A stretch of DNA of 64,000 bases from Pisaster brevispinus (GCA_023634235.1 JAMKCF010000021.1:11543764-11607763), one strand, 5' to 3'. Counted from the first letter of the stretch, positions 17,961-29,355 are shown. The notes: generated from the sequence alone by a model not told the origin. Numbers and translations: made by a program.

Positions 17961-18962
17961 AAACTACTCATATCGGTTTCTGTTTTATGACAATGCAATT
18001 TTCGTCCAATATTATTGAGTGCCAGGTTTGGTGTTCGCTCGGCCCCAGCGGCCTTTCTATCTTTGGTTTGAAGGCAAGGCGCTGGGGACGAGCGAAGGTT
18101 TGGTGCACAATGCCAGACTTTCAGGGACACTAGGTGGCAGCAGACTTGCCAAGTAAATCCATTGTTCTCAATGTGCGCATGCTCAGAACTACGTTGACAC
18201 TTGAAAATAACCTGGTATGTCTGATCATTTGTACAGCTCTGCAATCATTTTTAGCTGAATGGAACAGGTAGCTGTTGACATGCTCTGTCACATACTGAAG
18301 GACGAGGACATTATTTATTCTTTTCATGTTTCGATTAGTGAATATAATATAGTAATATTTGGAAGTTATACTTTATTGCCTATCACCTTAGTGTAACCTT
18401 GAGAAGGCATGCCCTCAACTTGAAGCCTGGGGATTTAAGTTCCTACATGGTTCGAACAATACGTCTCTATTTTTAGTGATTTCGGGTGACCTTCCTTTGA
18501 ACTTAATCTTATAACATCGTTAAAATGATTTGTTCTTACAGGGTTCCGCTTTAACTCGATTGACCCATTTAATCAAAGCGGAACTTTTGTGAGTAAAAAT
18601 ATTAGGTGGTAACTAAACATCATTAACTGGTAACCAGTATGCTTCGAGCTAAGTAATACATTAGAAAGACGAGGGTACCAAGTACGTACAAGGAAGAAAC
18701 TACATTTTTATCTTGTGTTTTGATGACATCGAATTACGAAATACACATTATCTTAGTTTTAATATCCCTGGAGAATAAACATATAAAGAATTGTCCTATC
18801 TGTATGCATCTGCTTCCTGCACTTTTTTTGTTTGCAGAAAACGCAACACGCAGCCGTTCTCGTTCTATAATCGCTCTTTATGCCTCACCATTATTAATAG
18901 AAACTGCAACTGGGAAAAATGACAGAGAAGAACTGATGCTATGAAAACAAAAGCCCCAGCTC

Positions 18963-19017
18963 ATTTGCATCCATTATAAGCCAACTGAATGCATCTATAT
19001 AATACAATCACTCAGTC
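18963..19017 (+). promoter_or_regulatory. Candidate promoter of the seven-helix protein gene
   Basis: An octamer ATTTGCAT (18963-18970) is followed by a TATA box TATATAA (18996-19002). An initiator-like TCAGTC lies at 19012-19017, though the usual TATA-to-start distance would place the start nearer 19025. The predicted 5'UTR would be about 280-290 nt, leading to the ATG at 19303. The octamer suggests POU-factor input. All of this is motif-based inference. Confidence 0.5.
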
Positions 19018-19302
19018 GTTTGTGAAGCAGCAAGAAGTTGTGCTTTTGTTTAATTTTGCCATATAAGGAAATCGTATTAATTTCAGCCACGTAAAGTAGT
19101 GTATAGTGACTTAATCATCTACAAGCTGGAAGCCTTGACAAGAAAAACATCAAAGAAAGCTTGGGAAGTAGTGGGTTTTTTCCCACAATTTGGTTGGTTC
19201 GTAGCAAAGAGCTGTATCAGCTTGATGAAGATGTTGAGTTCGTGATTTGTTCTTCAAGAAAGCAATTAACTTGTTTATACGTGTTGGTCTTGTTTGGGAA
19301 CA

Positions 19303-19792
19303 ATGGATTCCTTTGACGATTGCCGTGTGCGACTTATTAACGTAGGCGAGTCCTCCCGTCCATGGTACGGGGGGAAACCTGACTGGAAGGCGGCAGAGGA
19401 CGAGTCAAATCGCCGGTCAGAGGACGAAGAGAAATCGGTCCCCACCACCAGGCAACGATGGCCGCGTTTTATCTGGTTCTTGCTGAAGCTCATCGGCCTG
19501 TACAACTGTCGGCCCGCGGTGGCAAAACGTCGCATGTGCGTCCGGTGTCGCCACGCAATCACCGAGAGGAGATGCGTCATCCAGGGGGAAGGGGTGCCGA
19601 GGTACCTTTGCCTTGGGGCTACCGAAGTGAACGAGCGCGAGGAAGAGCTCAACCAGTTCATGGTCAACGACGAAGCCGATCAAGGTGAAGGAGTGTTTCG
19701 GGTCGATCTGCCCGAAGAGCTTTGTATGGTGTGCCAGTCCGAATGGTGGGACGCCCACGGGAACTACCGACCTTACACAGATGCTGAAATAG
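19303..19792 (+). CDS. Seven-helix protein exon 1 (cytosolic N-terminal region)
   Basis: Begins MDSFDDCRVRLINVGESS. The in-frame codons upstream of this ATG are non-ATG. Ends DAEI plus one base before donor GTAGGT. Contains the CxxC pairs. Confidence 0.8.
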
Positions 19793-22700
19793 GTAGGTGT
19801 GGAGCACTGTCATTTTTGATATATTTAATCTCCGTGTTAGTACATACAAACTTCGATTACCAACTGTACAAGTTGTCATTATTATAACAGTGACAGCAAT
19901 TTGTTTTTACTGAATTTACAATATAGTTGAATCTCTCCGTAGTGAAAGTGAGCGACAATATTTAGCCTTAGTCGCTCAAGCTTAGCACATAAAATATGAG
20001 TTTAACTTAAAACAGATACCGATTACCAGACCAATTGCTATGTAATATGGTACTCTATGTAGTTTTGCTTAGCAGATATATGATTTAAACACCGCTATAG
20101 GGTATTATATTAACCTGTCCCTATTTACACGATGGCTTGGCCAAAGCAGGTATTAAACTAATTATTGCCCTTTTGTAAACTGCGAATCACTGGAGCCGAT
20201 TGCCACAGACTGTGCAAGTCTCACTCGTATTCGGACATTTTGGGGACCACTCTGGTCCCACGTACATTGCTTTAACTCGTGAAGGAAACAAACTCGCGCA
20301 TTTTAACGGGTCCCAAAATACGCGTGAGACTATTGCAAACTACAGGTACCACCAGGCATTTCGGCACCGAGCAAATTCGGCACCCACTCGACACCAAGAA
20401 AATGTCCACACAAAGACAAAACAGCTAGATGTTGGACAAAGAAACTCGCCACTAAAGCAATACTGGCATTTGTTCTTTCAAACGAAAAGGGTCGAGTTTG
20501 CCAGGTGCCCAAGTGATCGGCATTCATGCCAACATGGGATCAATTCCAAGGAGCTGCTTACAAAAGAATTCGGTAGGCCTACTTACGGCGCCCTGTAGCC
20601 TAAATTGTGTGTTTCTAATGGGCCGTAAGCGCGGAATGAAAGAGAAAATGGACGGATTTTAAAAAGTTGTTTACAGGTAAACACTGTTTGTGCTACTGTA
20701 GCAGAAACACATGCGTAAGCAAAAGTGTTCATAAACGATCGAGAATATTTTTTTTCAGCGCGTTTGCGCGTTCACAGTAACTGTTGATTTGCATTAAATA
20801 ACGACGCGTCACTCACTGCTGTGCAGAAACCTGAGTTTGCGTGCATTCTGCTTCGCTTACGGTTAGCAGTGTAAATGAAATATGAATTCTGCTGATGGCC
20901 GTCCCGTAAGTAGGAAACGTCTGCTTAATACAGGCCTTATGAAAGTGGACCTACGATGCTATTAAAGGCAGGGTCGTAGATTGTGTAAATACTCCACAAA
21001 GTAATGAACAGAAAACTGACTATGATAGAACAATGTATGCCTAGAAAGGATTCCCTTCGAAGTAATATGGTTTGCATAATAAATTGTTTACCATAATAAA
21101 CATTTGAATCTGGGAGACGATTTATGCATGAATCGTTTTTCAGATTTCTGAGGGTTGGTTTCCGTATGCGAATGCTGCGGCCAGAGATGCGGCTGGTGCC
21201 CTCCGTCACCTCTCTAAACTTGGATGGATTTGACGTTCTTGTGGAAACACCGTGACAGTTTTTTGCTTTTTTTCTCAACAAGAAGACACTGTATTCAGCT
21301 GAAACTTTCACCTGTGACTTATTGTATCTTTTTCCATAATTTAGCCTATAAATCAGCATCACATTGACAAAAACCAATCTATGACCCTACCTTTAAAGGC
21401 ATCAAAACAAGATAGTATTAACGGGGACTTCCACCAAAATATGAAAATTTAAACGTAATTAGTGCACGAGGAAATCAAGAAAATCTACACGTTCAAGGAA
21501 ATCAATGCCGTGTATCAGTCTGTAGGCACCGTAGGTAGTTTTGAACTGGAAGCGGAAACGTAAACATGATATATTACAACAAAAGAGACACCATCAAGCT
21601 GACGCGTGCCGTCCAGCTATATTTAGCTTGGTGTAGAATTTCAATGAGATAATGGAACAGTTTTATTAAACCACTTAAGGGCATTTCCCGGGCTGCTTTC
21701 CAGGCAGGAAAGGTACCGCACTGTTCATGAGACATACTTTGGATAAATAGAAAATGACAAAAACAATGTTTTAAACCTTACAGTTCATGGAGATGACAAT
21801 CGTACCCTGCTATCATGAACTGTAAGATTTTATTGTTTCCTAGTTTGCGTCCCTTCATTTTTGACAATTCCCGCTTAACTTAAAAAAACAACAACGCCAA
21901 AACACCCGTTATTATCAAGTTGTAGGCCTACAAAATAGCTTCGTAGTGAATGCCAGAATGCAATCTTGTACATCTTGTTTGTTCTATGATAGTTTGCTCC
22001 GCCATTTAAGTGACAAAAGATCTATAAAAACGATGACAGTATTTTAAAGGCCAATAAAAAAAGACAAGTCAAAAATGATGCTCGAAGTTAAAAAATCCGC
22101 CAGCACACTTGAAACGTATTAGTGAACAAGTTTCATCACAACTATCCTTGTCCTTTGATTGGTTGATTGTAGTTCCATTAAAATTACACCTGTGGTTGAA
22201 TGGAACATTCCATATTTTCACCTTATGGCAATATTCTATAAAAAAAATTCACCCATATACATTGAATACCACTCAACTCGACTTCACCTAGTTGATGAAT
22301 GGAACATTCCATTTTTCAACTCATGAAAATATTCTCCCCATTGCTCTCATACACATTAATAATTTGTATAGACCTACTTTTTACTTGTATTGATCCCTTA
22401 CACCAACGTCACGTGCTGTCTATCAAGCTCGCCATTCTGGGAGCGTCTGACAGTACCGTGGTACGCGCGTAAACGCAGCGACAGCCGCCCAGCAGGTGCA
22501 ATACACTGTATACAACACACGGGGATATTCACTCCCAAAATGGCGCGTTTTTTCATGACGATGCCTCGCAATGAATTTACGTAAGACATTTTATACGTAC
22601 GATACATAACCATTATTTTGTTTGGTCGAACAGGTGTCAAATACTGGAACCACTATGGTAGCGGAGTGGCGTCGACAATCTTCCAGTTCGTGCTCATCGT

Positions 22701-23745
22701 GCTAAACTTGATCGACTTCTTCTATTACTTGGATAAGTATTGGGGCTATAAAGACAAGAAGGTGGACCTGGTCATCTTCTCGGGATTCGTCTTCTTCGTC
22801 ATCTCCATCCCTACACTCTGTCTCATTGCAAACGTCATCAACATGGTCCCAGAGTGGAGGCAGAGCTGCTGGAAGTACAGCTGGTCTAACGCCCTCAACA
22901 TCCGCTACATCGTCAAGAGATTGCAGCATCTGGAATTAACGAATCGTGGTCTCCCGAACAAGGCGTTCCTGGCCATATGTCTCGCCTGGCCGATTGTAAA
23001 CGGCACGTGGAGGTATTTCGTCTACTACGTCTTCCTCAAGGATAATATCAATTTCCATAGCATCTCCCTGATCGCCTCCACCTTCAGCATGTCCATCTGG
23101 GGTGCTTTCTGCTACTTGGTGGTGTTGATGCGAATCTCTTTCCAGCGGCAGTTTAAGATGGAGTTGCGATTCCTCTGGAAGCACATCAACTCACTTGACC
23201 GATGCCGTCAGCGGCTAGCGGCGTGCATGGAGGAGTTTGGCAGTCTCGGTAGTCTGGTGTCCAACTGGGTAATGTTCACTATCGCCATTGCAACATGGGC
23301 CTTCTCCACGCAGATCTACTACGACTACGCAACGCATGTAGAGCATCACGCCAACTTAACGCTCCTCGTCAACGCATCGGAGTGCGGCAGTATACTTGGC
23401 GGCACCACCAACCTAGCTAACTCGACCTCCATCCCGTTCGCCACTTGGAAAGAATTAGACCATTTGATCTGGTCCGAAATCATCATGTTCCTGATACTTC
23501 CCCTGGTGGCGGTAGGCGGGCTCGACTTGAACAGTCAGTGGGTCAAATTTAAACAGCAGATCGGCGAGCTTCGTCTGGCAGGGAAGGTGTACGACGAGTT
23601 TTGCGATAAGATCTTGGCGTACTGCACCGAACATCCGCCCGTTAAGAACATTGAGACCATGACGTTACTCGTGTCCGCGCTTGGGCTTTGCCTTGCCATC
23701 GAGTTCAACGACAGAGAGGAGTTCTCGTTACTTAATCACCATTGA
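19303..23745 (+). CDS. Seven-transmembrane protein with Cys-rich N-terminus, inverted-topology (gustatory-receptor-like) candidate
   Basis: Two exons (19303-19792 and 22634-23745) join in phase 1 to give 533 residues. Residues 1-163 are hydrophilic, with acidic and basic clusters, and contain C79xxC82, C91, C103 and C141xxC144, a possible zinc-binding arrangement. Seven hydrophobic helices follow at about 175-196, 207-232, 273-298, 305-332, 371-395, 441-463 and 502-520. The C-terminus is only about 13 residues. Three N-glycosylation sequons (N404, N410, N426) lie in the loop between helices 5 and 6. If that loop is extracellular, the N-terminus is cytosolic, opposite to a GPCR and like the insect gustatory/odorant receptor-type 7TM channel superfamily. 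The family's TM7 TYxxxxxQF signature is not clear (TMTLLVSALGLCLAIEF here). Function is unknown and the family assignment is an inference. Confidence 0.75.
20951..21400. mobile_element. MITE family C, copy 1 (central palindrome)
   Basis: Inside the intron of the seven-helix gene. The ends are inverted copies (TAAAGGCAGGGTCGTAGATTG and CCAATCTATGACCCTACCTT). The middle carries AATCTGGGAGACGATT / AATCGTTTTTCAGATT, a palindrome typical of this family. Related copies are at 37610-38035 and 59183-59592. No coding capacity, so non-autonomous. Confidence 0.8.
21777..21826. repeat. 13-bp perfect inverted repeat
   Basis: CTTACAGTTCATG (21777-21789) and CATGAACTGTAAG (21814-21826) are separated by 24 bases. 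A hairpin in RNA or DNA is possible. It lies in the intron of the seven-helix gene. Confidence 0.8.
22634..23745 (+). CDS. Seven-helix protein exon 2 (all membrane helices)
   Basis: Follows acceptor GGTCGAACAG, begins GVKYWNHYGSG and ends REEFSLLNHH with a stop at 23743-23745. Local GC and codon use are higher than in flanking DNA, supporting coding. Confidence 0.85.
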
Positions 23746-23864
23746 ACAAAATAATAGTATCCTCAGTCACGTGGCATATCCAAATTAAAATTAGGATTTT
23801 CGCGGTTACACAACAAAAATATTGGATGACACGTGACGTGTGTTTCACCAATCAAATGACAAGG

Positions 23865-24250
23865 ATGTGTGTGCGTGCCCTTACACACGCCAACTTACTG
23901 GGTACTTGACACAATTGAACAATGCTACCCCACGAGGTTTTCTTTGTTGTAGTGGTACCCCACAGAGTATTTCTTTAGAAAAGGGAATTATAGAACAACA
24001 ATGGAGGTACCCCGTAACTGCCATTATCAAGGGTGTGTGTGTGTGTGTGTGAGTTTGTTTTCACATTCAAACCGGGGACCTATAACAAAAGAGGACAATA
24101 GGGTCCCCGGTTGGGTAAAGGTCCCCAGTTGGAAATTGTGTACAAAACCAATGGGAGCTGTTGCCAAAAAGTTAAAGTCCAAACAAAAGAGGGACAATAG
24201 GAGGTCCCCGAGTGGAGGTGTTTACACACTTGTGTGTGTGTGTGGGTGGT
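23865..24250. repeat. Degenerate minisatellite with TG-rich borders, right locus
   Basis: Shares ACACGCCAACTTACTGGGTA, TTTCTTTAGAAAAGGGAA and ATAGAACAACAATGG with the left locus at 17788-17910. It also contains GGACAATAGGGTCCCCGG-like units and two (TG)n runs. Confidence 0.65.
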
Positions 24251-25348
24251 ATAGACCTTTCTATCACGACGTCACAGAGGTTTTTTGCAAACTACGTTTG
24301 GAAAATTATGTTATAGAAGGGGGGGGGGGGGTGAGTGAAATCATACATGTGGCCGTGTTCAAGCAAGTCATGATATGAGTTGAGACCTTGTTTGACCACG
24401 ACAATTTTTTTGATGGTAGATAGATAGCCACAGTTTGTAACAATAATGCACAAATATTCTAAAATACTGTTGAATTTGTTGGAAATAAATCAACCAATCC
24501 TTTTTTACCCAGCAATTTGACATTTATCTACAAAAATATGTACTCGACGTCGTTGATTTACTTTACACTCGGTAAAATTTATTTACTATTATTGTATATA
24601 TTTTTAGCAATAACGTCATTTTAGTTTCAGTTGCGGTTTTAGTGTCAACGATTTTAAAACTTAACATAAAGCTGTACATATCGAAAGTGTTACTTGTGTA
24701 TGCAGACTACTTCCGTGATGTCATTTTTCATGTATTAAAATGAAACAGTGTTGCAAGGACACGTTGCCTTTCGGGAAAAAAAAACCCGTTTGTTGTAATA
24801 TGAATGCGGTTGGAAAGATGCCTCAAAACTGCGTTGTTTTCCTCATCTTTGTGAACAAACACGGTCCACCATTTTGTGGAGTCAATGGTTCTACAAAACG
24901 GCGGACCGTGTTAGTTCACTCAGCAGTGGGTTGGTGGGGGGGGGGGGGGGGGGGGGTTCGGGTGGATGGGGTCATCCCCGCTACCATGGGCAGCGCGCCG
25001 TATCGATACCTCTTGCGTCGGCGTTATGATCGTATGATCGTATATACCACTACTCACCCGGAAAACCATAAATTTAACAATATATTACACATTTTTAGAT
25101 GGTTTAAAATGTAGACATTTTTAACACCATTTTTTGCACACTACATCAACAAAGTTGTGTTCCTTTTTTTTTTTTTTTTTTTTACAAGATAAAAAATATA
25201 TAATTTTTTGTAATCTTATTTGTTGCGTGTGCGTAAATTATGTTAGGCAAATATTACACTTCTTAACAAAGATGCGATCATGGAATGTGGAATCGAATCT
25301 CTTTCTGATCGAAGGAAAGGACCATTGCCTCAAATTCGCCGTGTCATT

Positions 25349-25547
25349 GGTCAACTTCAAGCAAACGGGCCAAGGGGCAAGCAAAGGGCCCAAGGGGCCC
25401 GGTTAGTGACCAAGGGGCAAGCAAAGGGTCCAAGGGGCACGGTTAGTGACCAAGGGGCAAGCAAAGGGGCCTAGGGGCACGGTTAGTGACCAAGGGGCAA
25501 GCAAAGGGTCCAATGGGCCCGTTCATTGGCCAAGGGGCAGGCAAACA
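25349..25547 (+). repeat. 40-bp minisatellite, about 4.5 copies
   Basis: The unit is GGTTAGTGACCAAGGGGCAA followed by GCAAAGGGTCCAAGGGGCAC. Each copy holds the nested subrepeat CAAGGGGC, and copies differ by a few substitutions. The outermost copies are partial. Confidence 0.9.
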
Positions 25548-27540
25548 GAAAACCTCAACCCTTTCACAGGAAAAACATGCAGGAATTTGCATAATTCCCA
25601 CTCGATCTCTTTGCTTCCTTAGAAGAATGTAGAACATTTTGATAATCGATTTAGAATGAGCCCGATTACTAAATTCTTAATTGTTCTTTGTCTCTTAAAG
25701 TTTGTATGTTGTTGTTGGGAGGAATTTGTATAACCATAATGGCTGTGCCATCCCTTTTATGTGTAAGTTCCATTTTCATCTCATTTCAAAACATTTGCAG
25801 GTATCTTATTTATCCGAGGATTTGTTTTGGCAGGACCAAAATAAATTGCCTTATAAATTATTGTATTTGACTCTATCACAGTGTATTTCAAATGTTTTTT
25901 AATTATTATTATAACATTCTTGTAATTTGGCCTGTGGGTCACGAACTGAATCAAATAAACCAACATAACAAAAACATATCCCAAAATTAAATAATATGAT
26001 GTCTCAATTTTCGTCTTGTAAATATCATTGTTTCTACAAACTGTGCAAGTGTTTCACTTTCATTGTCGAATCGAAGATTTAAAACCATAAACGTCGTTGG
26101 TCTTTGGAAGAGTATACATTCTAAGCAATCTTTGGAATTGTTTTAAACAAAAACTATCTCGTGATTACTATGGGGAAACGTCAGGGATGAAAACGGCAGA
26201 TAACCGTACATGTTTTGCCCGAGATTTTGCGCCTGTTTTCCACTTCTTCTATGTGTACGTATCGGTACACTGACCAAGGAAGAAGAACAAAAAACAAGAA
26301 ACAGATTGAAGAGGGTTAAAGGCAGCGGGGGGGGGGGGGGGACAGGGACAATGGGTTTTTCAGTGGGGAGGGGTAAGTAATGCTGTTTTGCAAGTTTTGG
26401 TGCCGACCTTTCGTTTAAAAATTTGCGATTTAAAACTGTGTGTTTTTCGCTTGAACGCATGTTGTCGATGACAGTCAAAATAGCTGTAAGTGGTGTTCCT
26501 GAACAAAGCACAGGGAAACAAGTTTTTTTTTCCTAATGGCTAACGAAAAAATACGACTGTTGTCACTTCTTATGACATGCGTGCATGAGTTATAATGAGT
26601 TCGTTATGCCTTCCTTCACGATTGAGCATCATGTTCCCCCAATAGCACGTGGGGCAAGTGCATGTATAATGTACATGAAGGGCCGTCTTGGTGTACACAT
26701 GGAGGTACAATTCTACCTGACATGGTATAGGCCTAGCCCGATTTGGCAGAGGGCGCCCCACCCCACCAAAATAAATAAATCAACTAATATTTGAATAACA
26801 AATCCCTTACTTTCACACACTCTTTTCTCACTTGCGCAGTGAGTACCTACCCCCTGATCAAAGAAATCTACGATTTACATAATACAATTAAGCCACAATA
26901 GGTACATGGAAATTTAATGAAGCATGACGACCGGTGCCACAGCGCGTTGGATTGTAGGTAGAGAGAAAGAGAGAGAGAGCAATAGGTTATCCTTTTACAA
27001 CCAGTATGAACTGAATAGTATTACTATCGGGTCTAGTACGAATAATATTCCATGATCAGGATAATACTGGTAACAATGATCGTGAAGTGACCTCTCATGA
27101 GGTAAGACTAACGCAGACGTTTTGATATCAATTATGTTTGATTTGGGTTTTTTTCTTTTCTAAAGCAGGTTGGCTGTGGATAGCACGCACCCAGGTAGGT
27201 AGATTTGAGAAAGATGTCTGTGGCTATAGGTTGTGCAAGTCTCGCGCGAGTCTGGGTGATCTTCAAATGGGGCTACATTAGTTTAACGTAGTTTATGACC
27301 CTTAAATTATATCATATTTGCTTGGGAGTGTAACATTTTAGCCACGAAATATGTGACAGTAAAATAGGTTTTAAAGGGGTCTGTATACGTTTGGTAATGA
27401 CTGAAAATTAATGGCAATAAAAACTTACTTGGTAAGAAGTACAGCAGCTTTGGATAGTATACAATGCAGTTTGAGAAACATTTCATTTTGAAGCACTGCG
27501 GTTATGGAAAAAGATGTCACTTTTCATCCCCCAATATTTT

Positions 27541-27579
27541 AATCTGAGAAACGTTTCTGTCAGTGACGTTTCTCAGATT
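27541..27579. repeat. 14-bp perfect inverted repeat, MITE-like hairpin
   Basis: AATCTGAGAAACGT (27541-27554) and ACGTTTCTCAGATT (27566-27579), with an 11-base loop. Flanking sequence from about 27365 (TTTTAAAGGGGTCTGTATAC) suggests it belongs to a larger dispersed element. The stem is related to the central palindrome of MITE family C. Confidence 0.8.
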
Positions 27580-27890
27580 GTGTATTCCTATAGGGATTTT
27601 TCTTCCTGCGTGGACATAATTATTTCCTCCGGATTTTTGGCGATATCTCAAAAAAGCAACACCACCTTTTGAAATCAAATTTTTACAGGTTAGTTTTATT
27701 GTATATATATATCTACATTTATATCTGATTTTAAACAATCAGCAAAAACTAAAGTTATACTTTGCCTCAACTCAACCAAGAAAACCAGAGAATAAGACTC
27801 GACTTCCGTTTCCGGTTACTTTACCACCAACCTTATTTTTTAGCCGAGCCTGTACTAACCGCGGCCTAACTTGGCATGAATACCTCACCT

Positions 27891-28114
27891 TGGCCCAATA
27901 TCATAGGGCTACTTATTTAATAGCAGAAAATGTTTTGCTGAACAATTTTTCTGCTCAGCAAAAATAAGCAGTAATACCGGTTACAGATAGTACACCGATG
28001 ACACGGTATTATGACTGGTAGTGGTAACTTTATTCTAGTAAGCAATTATATTTTGTTGTGCTTAGTTATAGCAAATTTGTGTGCTTTTCAAGCAATGTTC
28101 TATGAAATTAGGTC
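27891..28114. mobile_element. Palindromic MITE family A, copy 3
   Basis: Starts TTGGCCCAATATCATAGGGC and ends TTCTATGAAATTAGGTC. The interior GTGTGCTTTTCAAGC and GGTAACTTTATTCTAGTAAG match the family. It is immediately upstream of the sulfotransferase exon. Confidence 0.75.
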
Positions 28115-28252
28115 TTGAGCCACAGTCATGCTGATCTGAAAAGTAACATGAAATAATATTATCATTGTCAATTTTTTTTTACAGACTCTGTGAGAATTGT
28201 TTCGACATTAACTGCTTTGATCTTGGTAGTAAAATTGCAGTTCAGAAAAACC

Positions 28253-29305
28253 ATGAAACTTGCAGTACTATTTACAACAAGTGTATTGGCCGGATTGTTT
28301 GTGACTCTGGCAATGTGTTCCTGGATGTATTCGCAAAGGTCATGGCTGTATTCGCCAATGTCACCACCAACGGTAAAGAGTTCCAAATCTATAGCACAGT
28401 GCTACTCATATGAGCAAAAAGGCCAACCTCGTCTTCCACTTTGGCCGAGGTCAGTCAGAACAAAATTGGGATGCCAAAGGACGCTACCGGGTGCCATTGT
28501 AATTGGAGTGAAGAAGGGCGGTACTGGGGCTCTGAAATTTTTTCTTCGATACCATCCTCAGGTTAGTTACACCAATGGCGAACCCCGCTACTTCTCCTCG
28601 AAATATTTCGCCTACAGTAAAGAGGCTTACCAGACAATGATGGCCTACTCGACCCCTGGACAAGTCACCGTAGAGGGCTCACCTACATATTTCTCGGTCA
28701 AAAAAGCCGCTAAGCGAATCAAGTCAGCGCTCCCAAACGTGAAGTTGATACTTCTACTGAGGGACCCTGTGAAGCGAGCCATATCTGATTACGTACACGT
28801 TCAACAGATGATGACTAGAGAACGGAGACCCCAGAACGACACTAGGAAAAGGCCCGACATTAAAGTTGGGTCAAGATACGAGATTGCATCCACATTTAGC
28901 AAGTCTATTTTCCATCCAAACGGCACCATAAAAACCTACAATCTTCTTCTTGTGAGGGGCCACTACGCGGACATCCTGTCGAGGTGGTTGAAGTATTTTT
29001 CACTGGAGAGGATTCTGATTCTGGACGGTAGTTTGTTCTCAAAGGAACCTCTCCCGACACTCCAGAAAGTGGAGGAATTTCTTGGGATAGCCCCCTATTT
29101 TACAAACGACCACTTTAAGTTCATTGAAGAAAAGGGGTTTTATTGTCTGCAAAAGCCAGTCGAGGGAAACTGTTTGGCGTCAGATAAAGGGCGCGCCCCT
29201 CCACAGATAAACGAAGAGGTTATCAAGACTTTGCGAAACTACTACACTCCATCTAATGCGAGACTCAATAAAATGTTGAATCGGACATTTTCCTGGTCAA
29301 CTTAA
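28253..29305 (+). CDS. Heparan sulfate 3-O-sulfotransferase-like Golgi enzyme
   Basis: One exon encodes 350 residues. A spliced acceptor at 28184/28185 implies a 5'UTR intron, and the first ATG in frame (28253, with A at -3) is used. Residues 4-26 form a signal anchor, giving a type II Golgi protein. The sulfotransferase domain starts near residue 80 with the 5'-phosphosulfate loop GVKKGGTGAL (85-94). The 3'-phosphate motif LLRDPVKRAISDY (168-180) keeps the Arg and Ser that bind PAPS. The paired Cys298/Cys307 and the KGR motif (312-314) match the C-terminal substrate loop. The overall order and length match HS3ST enzymes, which sulfate the 3-O position of glucosamine in heparan sulfate. Several expected active-site residues differ: Arg to Gly in the P-loop, His to Arg after the catalytic Glu110, and Lys to Gly in EGSPTYF. 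Its specificity may therefore be changed or its activity reduced. Confidence 0.85.
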   Translation: MKLAVLFTTSVLAGLFVTLAMCSWMYSQRSWLYSPMSPPTVKSSKSIAQCYSYEQKGQPRLPLWPRSVRTKLGCQRTLPGAIVIGVKKGGTGALKFFLRYHPQVSYTNGEPRYFSSKYFAYSKEAYQTMMAYSTPGQVTVEGSPTYFSVKKAAKRIKSALPNVKLILLLRDPVKRAISDYVHVQQMMTRERRPQNDTRKRPDIKVGSRYEIASTFSKSIFHPNGTIKTYNLLLVRGHYADILSRWLKYFSLERILILDGSLFSKEPLPTLQKVEEFLGIAPYFTNDHFKFIEEKGFYCLQKPVEGNCLASDKGRAPPQINEEVIKTLRNYYTPSNARLNKMLNRTFSWST

Positions 29306-29355
29306 TATAATAGGCTTATTACCAAATACAATCATCTACTAGTGAGGGTGGTGGA

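Larger units (their letters stand above)
15493..18990. other. Gene-free, repeat-rich interval
   Basis: Apart from the repeats listed separately, no supported coding frame was seen. A short inverted repeat (GTTCCGCTTT ... AAAGCGGAAC) lies at 18543-18586. Confidence 0.5.
24251..27890. other. Gene-free interval with homopolymers and a minisatellite
   Basis: Contains a 21-G run (24936-24956), a 15-G run (26327-26341) and a T run near 25165. No supported coding frame was seen. Confidence 0.5.

Noticed and set aside
20200..20598. 132-codon plus-strand frame
   Set aside because: No recognisable domain, no ATG start, sits in the intron of the seven-helix gene. Its first part resembles a short sequence near 27232, so it is probably repeat-derived.
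22702..23184. Acidic minus-strand frames over the seven-helix exon
   Set aside because: Antisense of hydrophobic codons gives Asp/Glu-rich frames, a common artefact.
25349..25547. CRISPR-like array
   Set aside because: Units are contiguous 40-bp minisatellite copies without unique spacers, and the genome is eukaryotic.
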